A stretch of 64,000 bases of DNA from Cryptomeria japonica (taxonomy: Eukaryota > Streptophyta > Pinopsida > Cupressales > Cupressaceae): assembly GCF_030272615.1 (NCBI RefSeq), contig NC_081410.1, forward strand, positions 122,264,640 to 122,328,639, given 5' to 3'. Both the position numbers and the translations under genes were made by a program. The notes beneath the pieces are model-generated. The model worked only from the letters and a program-made list of their open reading frames with translations. It had not been told where the DNA came from and did no database searches. Shown piece after piece: positions 44,330 through 55,289 of the stretch. Each line of letters starts with the position of its first letter. The stretch's first letter is position 1.

Positions 44330-47255
44330 ATGGGAAAGAACAAGTGAGGAACGATGGAACAATGAGAGACTCAAAAGGAAAGACAAAGGCAGCGTATGAA
44401 GAAATTGCGTGACATAAGAACAATGGGAGAAGAAGGTATGTCAACCTCAACATCTCAATTCAATTCACCAAACGAATATAATGCACCTAATGCAATTGAA
44501 GAAGAAACATTTGATAATTTACCGTTTGAACCTAATGCAGATGAAGAAGATACCGCATTGAATAATCAATTAAATGATGAACATATTACACCTTCTCTAC
44601 TTGATGAATTGAATGTACATAATGCACCGATGTTAACACCTCCTAGATTCATTCGTAGGAAACCAAAGTATCTAATTGACATTGATGAGAATATATCGAA
44701 GTCAATGCCCAATAAAATGAATGAACGAACTTGTAGGAGAATGGTTAAAAGAATATAGCAAAACTATTTTAAAAACTTAAATCAAACCACAAGATGTCAA
44801 TTAATTGTTCAAATGAATAAAAATTTGAATTTTAGAGAGACAATGAAAATTCTAGGCCTAAGATCATCTGAAAGTAACACTAAAAGAACTATTGTCAGAA
44901 ATCTATTTGATGCATATCGATCTATTGGTTCAAAATCATGTAGTAAAGATTCTAATGCTACTCAACGTGTCATTACATCAACCATAATGAGCAAGAAAAT
45001 AAAAAAAGATCGTTTGATAAGCAAAACAAGTAAGTCATTGAACGTTAGTAGAACAACATTAAGTAAAGCATTAAAGAGGCGAGAACAAATAGAGGAACCT
45101 AACAATAATTCTCTTTGGGCATTCTCGGGTAGACTACCACGCAAAGACAAGGTTGTTGTAGATGCACTAAAAACATTAATTGAGAATTTTTGGCATGACA
45201 ACACAAGAGTATCGCCCAACCAAAGAGATGTTGTTAGAAGGCGAATTGGGTCTAAAAATCATGAGCCACATGCGAAAAACTATTTGGATATGACTCAAAC
45301 TAAATTTTATGAAAGATTCCTTCAAAAGTTTCCTCAAATAAAAATTTCTCAAAGATTTTTTGAAATGGCAAAACCTTTTTATATTAAGTTTAATCATGTA
45401 CGCACCACGTGTTGTTGTAGGATGCATATTGAATTTTCCATGCATTATGATATTTTTCGTCATATTTGTTCTACTTTGCACACTAACAATTTTTTGCAGG
45501 AATGTAATATACAAGCACCTCCTAAGTCGGCAAGAGAATTTATTTCAAGTGTGTTATGTAATAGACACGATTGTTGCATTTATTATAAGATGCCTTGTTT
45601 GGAAGGTTCTTCTGCTATATGTGGTGGTTTGCAACGTTTACCAAGATGCATACATTTGGAGAGCACACATGAAATTGGTACGAAACTAGTTTCTTTTGGA
45701 AAATACAAGACAATCACATATGGAGTTAAAGATGGAAATTATTTGAAGAGATGTGAGCTAGTGAAAAATGATATATGTGTAGCTCAATTTATGAAAATGT
45801 TTCAAGAGAAACTAGTTTATGAGTACATAATGCATACACATAGAGCTCGATGGTTAGATGAGCAATTCAAGTTGTGTAAGGACACATTTCCTCTTGGCAC
45901 CATTGTCTCTATCATTGATTTTGCTGAAAATTATACACTACAACCTCAAAATGAAGTGCAATCCATGTATTATCACTCTACACAAGTTTCTATTTTTGCA
46001 CACATAGCATTCATGCATGCAGATGATAGCATAGAGGAGGATAGAAAGGTTGTAAGAGAGTATCACTTCTACATAAGTCATGATCGTACTCATTCATTGA
46101 TGTTTGTACAAGGATGCTTCAAAGTTTTCTATGATAGTTTAAGGGAAAGGAACATACGATACAACCGACACTTAATATCGTCAGATAATTGCACCGCACA
46201 ATTCAAGAATGCAAGGATGTTTTATTGGCTGACAAGGATGCATGTGACAAGTGGTGTACAACATTTTTGGAATTTCACTGAGGCTGGACATGGTAAGGGA
46301 GAGCACGATGGTGCAGGAGCATGTGTGAAAAGAGCCCTAGCCAGGGAAGAATTGAAGTATGAAGGTGGTGTTGAGTTGGTAGATGCAGAAACAATTGTGT
46401 GATGGTGTAAGTCTACGATGGTTCCAGGTAATCCAGGTACGTCATTGGTTCGTAGATATTTTTGGTTGATTATTGAATCTAACATTGAAAACTATCTAGA
46501 TTGTTGTACAGTTGCAGGATCGAGTGACATGCACTCATTTATGAGTTCAAATTCAAGTTCACTGGTAATTTATATGAGACAGATGGTATGTTTTTTCTCT
46601 TCATGCATGTATTGTTTGTGGGAAGAATGTGAATCAGAAGAGTGGGTTGAAAATGGTCTTGTAGACTGTTGGTTCCCATTGATTCATATCAAATTCCTAA
46701 AGCACTACAATTGAGCCAGATGGAGACATTAGTGGATTTTGACCATGTATCCGACCTAGTGGATTCAGGTGATTTTTTGAGTTAATTTTTTTGCAAGTAT
46801 TCTTTTTGGTTCATTTTGTTGTACATCATACTTTATTTTTGGTATTAATTAACACTTTATAAAATGCAGGTCATGTGTATGCAGTTGTTGCAGAAGAGAA
46901 CAATGAAGAAGGAACAAATTACTATTTGTGTCGTTGTGTTGAGCCTAAAAGAAAATTGACAACCACAATCATTGACGGAGAGGGTATTGAGTACCCAATA
47001 GGGTCTGTTGTTGTGACAGGAACATGGCTTCGGAGATACCATATCAAGAATTCTGATGTTTGGTTGTTTGAGGACTTTGAAACACACAGACATATTCTTC
47101 ATTTCTCTAACCTTGTTGTTGCAACAAATATTCATTTGATGAAGTATCGTGGTAGACCTCATAACAAGATTTTATGGAAGGTTCGTGAATCTGACCACGA
47201 GGCAATACTTGACACAATATGGGTTAGAGCCGATCCTGAAGGCTCACTTGATTGA
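44330..47255 (+). pseudogene. E2 DDE-like transposase, nearly complete but with stops
   Basis: ATG 44330; TGA at codons 6 and 12, so the ATG at 44396 may be the usable start. One frame then runs to 46402, broken only by TAG 44756-44758, where E1 has TGG. TGA 46400-46402 replaces the CGA of E1, and a one-base loss near 46650 follows. Blocks: RRMVKRI, SKTSKSLNVSRTTLSKALKR (helix-turn-helix-like), a Cys/His-rich segment with RTTCCCRMH, CNRHDCCIYYKMPC and GGLQRLPRC, VSIIDFAENY, HFYISHDRTHS, SSDNCTAQFKNARMFYWLTR and EAGHGKGEHDGAGACVKRAL. A ~98-bp intron (46771-46868) precedes the last exon, with YYLCRC and VVVTGTWLRRYHIKNSDVWL. Length would be about 900-940 residues. Catalytic residues are inferred; the superfamily is unassigned. 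Confidence 0.72.
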
Positions 47256-47880
47256 TTCTATGGTTCAGAGTAGAATGCTTTTGAGAATTTTGTATAAATC
47301 GTTGACAAATTGTTCTATATTCGTTTTCTGTATATATAAATGCCCATGAGCCGATTTTTACATGTTTAGGGGCATAATTTTGTATATTTAAGTGGCAATG
47401 AGTTGAGCTATACATATGTACATGCCAAATTTTGTATATTAAAATGGCGATGAGTTGAATCGCACATATTGTAATGCCAAATTTTGTATAAAAGCCCATG
47501 AGATGATTTGTATATTAAAATGGCGATGAGCTGAATCACATATATTGTAATGCCAAATTTTGTATAAAAGCCCATGAGATTATTTGTAAGACAATTTTTT
47601 GTATAATCAAATAGCCAAGAGCTAATTTGACCATATTTAGAGGCAAATTTTTGAATAATATGTGACAATGTTTTGTGACTATTTTGTGTGTCCATGTTTT
47701 GTGACTATGTTTTGAGTATATGTGATGTGTCCCTGGTCAATCATGAGCATTCTTGATTCTTGTATAATCATGGATAATTATTTGAGTCATTATTGGGTCA
47801 TAGGGGTGATAGATTGAGACTAGATACAATTTGAGCAAAAATTGTCATTGTTGTCAAAAACATTGTCAAAAAAGTTGTCA
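47256..47880. repeat. Minisatellite-like repeats downstream of the E2 transposase
   Basis: TGCCAAATTTTGTATAAAAGCCCATGAG-type units with TAAAATGGCGATGAG(C/T)TGAA recur at about 47425, 47510 and 47550. Inverse equivalent of 18736-19371. No gene seen. Confidence 0.7.
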
Positions 47881-50215
47881 AGCAACTTCTACATTGCGTC
47901 GGTAGGGTATGACTCTCGATGTTCTAGTGATTTGGAATGCATGACAAGGGCATGCCTAGCGTAAACATGCCCACCCGAACGTGCTTGCGATGTCGGTTTG
48001 TGCACATGAGGAACAAAATCAATTCTAGCCAATCTTGCAACTTTTCCTTGCAAGCAATTGACAGTTTTTTGAGCAGGCGAAAAAATGCTACTAATTGAAA
48101 ATGGCTCCGAGTCATCGAAAACCGAGATAGGCCATTGTAGAGGAGCCTCACGTGACCCCACAAGATCAAACAGATCGACCGTATGTGTCGTGGATTGGAA
48201 GAAATAGTTCGTCAAATTTTGACAATTTTTTGGACTCAGGGCACTTGAGAGATCTCACCGGTAGGGTATGACTCTCGATGTTCTGGTGCTTTGGGATGCA
48301 TGACAGGGGCATGCCTAGCATAAACATGCCCACCTAGACGTGCTCATGACGTTGGTTTGTGCACACGAGGGGCATAATCAATTCTAGCCAATCTTGCAAC
48401 TTTTCCTTGCAAGCAATTGACGATTTTTTGAGCAGGCGAAAAAATGCTACTAATTGAAAATGGCTTCAAGTCATCAAAAAATGAGATAGAACATTGTAGA
48501 GGAGCCTCACACGACCCCACAGGATCAAACAGATTGACCGTATGTGTCGTGGATTGGAAGAAACAGTTCGTCAAATTTTGACAATTTTTTGGATTCAGGG
48601 CACTTGAGAGATCTCACCGGTAGGGTATGACTCTTGACGTTCTGGTGCTTTGGGATGCACGACAGGGGAATGCCTAGCGTAAACATGCCCACCCGGACGC
48701 GCTCACGATGTCGGTTTGTGCACACGAGGAACATAATCAATTCTAGCCAATCTTGCAACTTTTCCTTGCAAGCAACTGACGATTTTTTGAGCAGGTGAAA
48801 AATGCTACTAATTGAAAATGGCTTCGAGTCGTCGAAAACTGAGATGGGACATTGTAGAGGAGCCTCATGCGACCCCATGGGATCAAACAGATCGACCGTA
48901 TGTGTCGTGGATTGGAAGAAACAGCTCATCAAATTTTGACAATTTTTTGGACTCAAGGCACTTGAGAGATCTCACAGGTAGGGTATGACTCTCGACGTTC
49001 TGGTGCTTTGGGATGTATGAAAGGGACATGCCTAGTGTAAACATGCCCACCCAAATGCGCTCGCGACGTCGATTTGTGCACATGAGGAACATAATCAATT
49101 CTAGCCAATCTTGCAACTTTTCCTTGCAAGCAACTGACGGTTTTTTGAGCAGGCGAAAAAATGCTACTAATTGAAAATGGCTTCGTGTCATCAAAAATCG
49201 AGATAGACCATTGTAGAGGAGCCTCACGCGATTCCATGGGATCAAACGGATCGATTGTATGTGTCGTGGATTGGAAGAAACAGTTCGTCAAATTTTGACA
49301 ATTTTTTGGACTCAGGGCACTTGAGAGATCTCACCGGTAGGGTATGACTCTTGACGTTCTGGTGCTTTGGGATGCACGATAGGGGCATGCCTAGCGTAAA
49401 CATGCCCACCTGGACACGCTTGCGATGTCGGTTTGTGCACATGAGGAACATAATCAATTCTAGCCAATCTTGCAACTTTTCCTTGCAAGCAACTGATGAT
49501 TTTTTGAGTAGGCAAAAAAATGCTACTAATTGAAAATGGCTCCGAGTGGTCAAAAACCGAGATAGGCCATTGTAGAGGAGCCTCACGTGACCCCACGGGA
49601 TCAAAAAGATTGACCGTATGTGTCGTAGATTGGAAGAAACAGTCCGTCAAATTTTGATAATTTTTTGGACTCATGGCACTTGAGAGATCTCACCGGTAGG
49701 GTAAGACTCTCGACGTTCTGGTGCTTTGGGATGCACGACAAGGGAATTCCTAGCATAAAAATGCCGACCCAGATGCGCTCATGATGTCTGTTTGTGCACA
49801 CGAGGAACAAAATCAATTCTAGCCAATCTTGCAACTTTTCCTTGCAAGCAATTGACAGTTTTTTGAGCAGGCGAAAAATGCTACCAATTGAAAATGGTTC
49901 CGAGTTGTCGAAAACCGAGATAGGCCATTGTAGAGGAGCCTCATGCAACCCCACAGGATCAAACAGATCAACCGTACGTGTCGTGGATTGGAAGAAATAG
50001 TCCGTCAAATTTTAACAATTTTTTGGACTCAAGGCACTTGAGAGATCGCACCGGTAGGGTATGACTCTCGACATTTTGGTGCTTTGGGATGCACGACAGG
50101 GGCATGCCTAGCGTAAACTTTCCCACCCGGACATGCTCGCGATGTTAGTTTGTGCACATGAGGAACAAAATTTGACCATTGCGAGCGTGAGGGTGCTCTT
50201 GCACCAAACACATTG
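47881..50215 (-). repeat. E2 internal ~358-bp tandem array (about 6.5 units)
   Basis: The anchor (G/A)TCAAATTTTGAC recurs at 48211, 48570, 48928, 49287, 49646 and 50004, a spacing of 358-359 bp. It is the same unit as in E1 in inverse orientation, ending at the same edge (TTGCGAGCGTGAGGGTGCTC, TTGCACCAAACACA). Units within E2 resemble each other more than those of E1 in some blocks: TTTTCCTTGCAAGCAA here, against the inverse of TTGCATGCAATGCAAAG in E1. This suggests homogenisation within each copy. Each unit carries GG(T/A)TTGTGCACA(C/T)GAGG. Open frames up to 143 codons are in shifting phases. Confidence 0.9.
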
Positions 50216-50708
50216 TTGTTTAAATTCATATTGTCGATTTTTGTTGTTTATATTCATATTGTTAATTACATATGCAAATATTCATTTAAATTTATAAAAG
50301 GGCAGCCACCAAATACAACGAATACACAATAATGAACTGAATACAAGGAGTTTTGTAGGCTTAATTCAACATTTTAGAAATTTTATCAAATCATATTCCA
50401 CGATTGCAATGCTTTATATTATATATTTTTGTTGTTTATATTCATATTGTTGATTACATATGCAAATATTCATTTAAATTTATAAAAGGACAACCACAAA
50501 ATACAACGAATACAAAATAATGAACTCATTACACATTTATTGGATCGAATATCGATATTTATATATATAAAAAATGGCATGTCTACCAAGTCAATACAAG
50601 TATTACAAAAATATGGCATATGCCATGTCCAAATCGATATACAATAAAAATGTAGAATATATCTACATGTATTGGTCATTCTATGACCATAAGTAACACT
50701 ATATGATC
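50216..50708. other. AT-rich downstream region of the E2 accessory gene
   Basis: Contains the same duplicated block as 16507-16775 in E1 (TTTGTTGTTTATATTCATAT at about 50237 and 50426). No gene seen; likely 3' untranslated sequence of the accessory gene. Confidence 0.5.
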
Positions 50709-53333
50709 CTAAACTTCTGGTGGATCATCAAAATCAAGCCTCTTCGGCGCAGTACACAGCTCTGTAGATGGCTGCAAAACCACAATTCAAAAGCCAAGTT
50801 AGAATTCTTTTGTAGAAAATAGTTCACAATTAACATCATAACTATGCATTTAACTTTAATTCCTTTGCAATTGAAATGTAGATTACCTCATCGGCTGATC
50901 CAAGAGCTAATGTCTTCGCTCTCCTCTCCTTGTCACTCTTAGGAGTTTTCTTGAAGATATACTTAAATTGATCCACGTTATGGCCGTACCGCGAAGGAGT
51001 CTATTGTATATTAAATGTACAATTAATACAATGTACTAACATAAATATATCAAAAACACTTAAAAGCTATAATATAGAGAACAATGATGTACCTGTGCCT
51101 GAGATGCTTCTCCAATGGACTAAGGATGGCTCACCATCAATGTAGAAACTGACGCTATTACCTATACAAAAAATGTACAAAGATTAAATACAATTAATAT
51201 AATGATAAGTATTGAAGGTTGAAAACAATTAATTTTACATATCAAACAAAAGTGTACCAGATCCTGAGATGCTTCTCCAGTGCAAGGAGGAGGGTTCGCC
51301 ATTGACGAAATATGTATGGATATTTTTTGTATGAAAAAAATATAAGATTATAATATATCACAAGTTCACATGTACGCGTGCATATAATCATGAAATCAAG
51401 AAAATAAAGTAGAGATACATACCTCCGCCCTCTTTTGATCTGCAGGCGAATCAGTTGCATTCAACATATCCACAAAGCTCAATGGCCGATGTACATGTAA
51501 AATAGACAAAAAACACTAATCAATCTACAAACCCCAACTAATACTTGATTTCAACATTTTCAAACAATTGTACAACTAAAAATGTGTTCAATTACCTTCT
51601 TCACACGTTTTGGTGTCTTCGAAAAATTCTTTTTCTTAGGATGAGCCCTAGACGCGGAGGGGGTACCCTAAAAACACAAAATTAACATGAGATATTAGTA
51701 TAGATAATAAATTAAACATAATTTTAAAAATCTAAAATGAAATGGCTTGCATATTCAATCAAAACAATACATAAAAAGAGTTGTAAAAAATATCATACCG
51801 TATAGCCTTGTAGGCCAAAATCGAACGCTGAGAGCGTGATGTCATCAATCTGGGACATTTCGTCCCCTGTCAACACCTACAAACTAGAAATTGGACCAAT
51901 CATTAAAGATAGTTAGTATATCTTGTATTTTTTTGAATTTAAAGTGTACTATTCTTTTTTAACGTGTTACAAAATTTATACCTCAGGCGTCGAAGTTGCA
52001 GCTGTGGTAACTGGGGGAGGTGTATGGGATACCGCTGCTGTATCTTGAAATGCATATTATTTGTCTCAATTTAAATCGATGTATAAATTAAAATTCATTT
52101 ATGTAATTACAAAATTAAAGTGGCTAATAAATAAAATGTTATGAATTCAAATCAACACACCTGTGTCTGTGGCTCATGGGTAAACACCATGTCCATCAAC
52201 TCATCTGTCAGCGCGACATCCTCAACCATGTGAGCCTGACATCTACAAGCACAAATCATGCATAGATGATATGAGTATCCATCTGCACTGGCTGCATCAT
52301 CTATCCCCGAGCATATCCCCAAGCAACTGACACACATATGCTCGATGGGCTCTCTGTCACCCTCTAACGGCTCATCATCCAATACAATAGGGTGTGCTAA
52401 TGATGTCCCATGCTAGATGATGGTACCAGTCAATGCTGTGGCCGCCTGAAGAGTCTGTAGCTCCATCGACTCTTTCAGCTCTAATGGGACAACTTGATGC
52501 ACCTTGGGTTTGGGTGTTAGGGGGCGGCGACTCTCCCCGGCTAATCGCCTATGGGCTCCAGGTCTATCTTGGGCAGAGCCACCACCTCTATAATGAAACT
52601 CTCTCATGTCAAAATAATTTGGGCGCACATTGAGCACAAACTCACAATATATTTTTCTCAACAAATATAATGGTACCTCATAATTATTACAAGGTGGATC
52701 GTCAAAGACCATCCACCACCTCTGCCAAAAATTATTCTTCATTTGCACATTGGTACACCAATGTATGGGAAACCTCTTTGCATTAGGAGGTAATGACTGA
52801 CCAGTTTTGGGGTCAGCAAAAAGGGCACATATTTGTTGTTTAGAAATATTTTTGTTTTTAACTCCATTGTATGATAGCCCATTGGCATAGAATTGACGAC
52901 ACCTATCCCTAAAGCTTCCCCATTTGGTAATTTATGTGGAAACAACTATGGCACCACTAGCTAATGTTTCTAGGCTAGTGGTGAGGGATTGATGATGGTC
53001 AAGTTCAGAAGTTTTCAATTTTACAATCAGTCTATTGATTTTGGATGTATTTTGCCCTAACTGATTAATTAATTCTTCCTGTGTTTCGGTTGTGCGGTCA
53101 AAAGGACGAATTGGGGGTTGTTCTTGTGTGTTTTCAGGAGGTGCATTTGGTTGTTCTTGTAGGTTTTTAGGAGGTGCATTTGGTTGTTCTTGTTCTGGAT
53201 TAGAAGAATCTGGTTTTTGAAACAAAAAATGAAAAAACCTAATCAAAATTAATGAAATTAAATTCAAAATGTAAAACAAATTGCATAAACCAGAAAGAAA
53301 GACAAAAATAAACAAAAACTAACCTTGATCCAT
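50709..53333 (-). pseudogene. E2 accessory gene: multi-exon protein of unknown function
   Basis: Exon 1 is 53333-53324 (MDQ plus one base) before a GTTAGT donor. The acceptor AAAACCAG lies at 53210, and exon 2 runs 53209-52161 in phase (353 codons so far). Exon 2 has PNAPPEN repeats, a coiled-coil-like KINRLIVKLKTSELDHHQSL, NFWQRWWMVFDDPPCNNYEV, FVLNVRPNYFDMREF, a basic segment (RPGAHRRLAGESRRPL) and a Cys-rich stretch (LCMICACRC). Smaller exons continue to TAG at 50709, with TPKSDKERRAKTLA near 50935 and KRLDFDDPPEV at the end. One TAA (near 52932, where E1 has GAA) and a TAG near 52413 break exon 2; otherwise splice sites hold. No catalytic motif was recognised. Conservation of exon structure in both copies argues it is a true element gene. 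Confidence 0.62.
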
Positions 53334-53454
53334 AGCCTAGAGGACAAATTTAGCACCCCGTTCGCGGTTTAGGTTAGAAAATGGGAAAAAAACAAAGTAA
53401 AAAATGCGCTTTTCGGGTAAATGAGGACCCAGTTTTTTTTAAAAACTTTTTTTA

Positions 53455-53680
53455 TCACGCACCGCGTATGCGGTTTTACTAGGATTATTAGCACGTGCAT
53501 GCTCATTTTCCTATAAGCAGTGCGTACGCGCTAATTTTCCTAGGCGTAGCGTGTACGCACTCAGTTTCCTAAACGCAACACGTACATGCTACCTTTTCTA
53601 GGCTCGGGAAGAACAAACCTAAGCATGTACACAGGAATTTTAAATTTTAAAACCGCGTACGTGTTGCCTGTTTTTCCAAG
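53455..53680. promoter_or_regulatory. E2 subterminal CpG palindrome cluster (accessory side)
   Basis: ACCGCGTATGCGGTT, AGCACGTGCATGCTC, AGTGCGTACGCGCTA, AGCGTGTACGCACTC, ACACGTACATGCTAC and ACCGCGTACGTGTTG at ~30-bp spacing. They lie between the accessory gene start and the terminus, as in E1 (12385-12600). Some sites have lost CpG. Confidence 0.55.
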
Positions 53681-53706
53681 TTTTTTTTGGGTGGTGTCCA
53701 CTTTTC

Positions 53707-53732
53707 TGACCGCCATCTTTGTGCACACGCCC
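53707..53732 (-). repeat. E2 right terminal inverted repeat
   Basis: Read inward from 53732: GGGCGTGTGCACAAAGATGG, then CGGTCA and, after GAAAA, GTGGACACCACCC. It is the same terminus type as 13268 in E1 (accessory-gene side). Confidence 0.75.
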
Positions 53733-54568
53733 ATATAGAATATCATATTATACAATAGTGTGTATGCGTTGTTTATAGTAAAAAGAGTGCGTACGTGCTG
53801 TTTATAGGAAAATGAGCACGTACGCGCTGCTTACACCATAAGTACCTCGTACGCACTTTTTAAACTTGTAGTACCCCGTACACACTTTTGACTGTTTAGG
53901 CTTGGAAATAGGCCTGGATGACAAAGCTACGGTTTGGAAGTTTGATTTCCCTCCATTTCTCTTATTTTTGACTTGTTTTATTTTATCAACTTGGTTTATC
54001 GACTTTGTCATCATCAGTTTTACACTTCATCAAGTGGGTATTTCTAAAATTGCCACCATATTTTCACCCATCTTCTGAGCTTTCTAGCCATATAAGTTTT
54101 TTTCAATTTGAACAACAATAACATATTATTATTGAATTTCTTTTACTAGTGTCTCCATAGTTCTCACAGACATGGGTGCACCATTTTTTGAATAACTTTT
54201 GATATACTTATCCAAATTTAAAAAAAAAAAATATATTATTGTAGTGCACTTGATTCTTTACAATTTCAAAAAAAAAATTGTATTTTCTATTTGTTTAGTG
54301 CAACTTATGCTTCGCGCACAAACAGGTACCTAATTTTCAAGATGTGCTCGATTGGAAAAATCATAGAAAACAAAATACTCAACAAAAAATTACAAAAAAA
54401 TACACATCTTCTAGTGCTCACTCTTAACTATCTTTCTGCCAAAGGATTTGTCAAAATACTAAATCTAACTATGACTTTTTTGGTGTGCACATCAGACACT
54501 ATGTTATGTTTTTAAAAAAGTGTCCACTTATACCCCCCTTTTTGACCACCATCTTTGTGCACTTACCC
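53733..54568. other. E1 right terminal region
   Basis: Inverse counterpart of 42063-43060 in E2, with a CpG palindrome cluster at 53760-53890, then noncoding sequence and the terminal repeat 54543-54568. It adjoined 42062 before E2 inserted. GTGGACAC and the GGGGGGTATA spacer are conserved. No gene seen. Confidence 0.7.
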
Positions 54569-55289
54569 TACTCTAATTGTGGATACAGATAAAGAGATCT
54601 CTAACCATCTGATTATCAAGTGTTGAAGGTTAATTTGGGAGTATGGATAAAACAATTATAAATTGAGAATAATCAATCTATCGTTACTTCCATCATTTGT
54701 AAAATGAATAAGCAATTAGACCAAGGATAAGCTAAAAGAATAGGGACTTCAATTGACCTCTTATATTAAACACCTAGTTATACCTCTTCAATATTCTCAA
54801 GTGTTGCTTTCTATACCTACTATTATCTCTCATGAGCATGCCTTAGCAATTGATGAGAAGAAATATATTGCTAATGTAACAAAGCAATGACTCAATGAAT
54901 TAGTAGCTCATGGGTCCATGGTTATTAAAGATTCCACAACCACACATTAAAGAGTGACAACTACGACACTTTGGCCAGAGTTTTAATTTTCATAAAATTC
55001 ATTGTTTACTCACCTCTTACTCGACTTGGACAATACTCTCTTCCTAGGGTTTGGTAAAAAGATTACAATCACAAATACTTAATGGTATGAACTTCCCTGT
55101 TGCATCTACAACCTAGAATATAGAGTCACTTCTCCTAAATAGTTGTCGTTAGAGCCACCAATCAGCAAGCAATTCCTGGGCACAAGGAAACTCACGTTCA
55201 AATTCAAACTCATCATTATTCCCGCATGATTGTAATAAAGTGTTTGATCACATAAAAAATGGGATAGCCTTTGATCAAATATGATTCTT
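54569..55289 (+). pseudogene. Right flank of E1, possible continuation of the interrupted remnant
   Basis: TACT (54569-54572) is the right target duplication. Beyond it, plus-strand frames read LIVDTDKEISNHLI, SYIKHLVIPLQYSQVLLSIP and IDEKKYIANVTKQ with several stops. The phase at the junction continues that of 12270-12322. No family recognised. 55000-55289 shows nothing further. Confidence 0.35.

Larger units (their letters stand above)
42063..53732. mobile_element. E2: 11.7-kb copy of the same transposon, nested in E1 in inverse orientation
   Basis: Termini GGGTAAGTGCACAAAGATGG (42063) and, read inward from 53732, GGGCGTGTGCACAAAGATGG match at 22 of 26 positions. From the left: end region (~0.85 kb), CpG palindromes, CT-rich promoter-like tract, transposase (plus, 44330-47255), minisatellite, ~358-bp array, accessory gene (minus, 50709-53333), palindromes and end. 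It is the most compact complete copy and defines the family. It lacks the 568-bp repeats of E1. Both genes carry stops, so it is not autonomous as sequenced. Confidence 0.75.
12323..54568. mobile_element. E1: large DNA transposon interrupted by later insertions
   Basis: Left terminus AGGTATGTGCACAAAGATGG (12323) and right terminus, read inward, GGGTAAGTGCACAAAGATGG (from 54568) are inverted repeats matching at 24 of 26 positions, flanked by TACT. Order from the left: duplicated end with subterminal palindromes, accessory gene (plus), ~358-bp array, transposase (minus), purine tract, 568-bp repeats, 5' transposase/promoter module (41572-42062), and right end (53733-54568). Without E2 (42063-53732) it is about 30.6 kb; without the LTR insertion as well, about 16 kb. 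Both genes carry stops, so E1 is not autonomous now. The superfamily is uncertain. Confidence 0.7.

Noticed and set aside
44330-47255. Assignment to the KDZ, hAT, CACTA or Mutator superfamilies
   Set aside because: Termini do not start CACTA or CAGGG, the duplication is 4 bp rather than 8-9, and the characteristic catalytic motifs of these families were not seen.
12323-54568. A single 42-kb palindromic element with ~11-kb inverted repeats
   Set aside because: The two arms are independent copies. E2 has its own termini and ATAT duplication, and E1's right end continues across E2. Nesting explains the inverted repeat better than giant terminal repeats.
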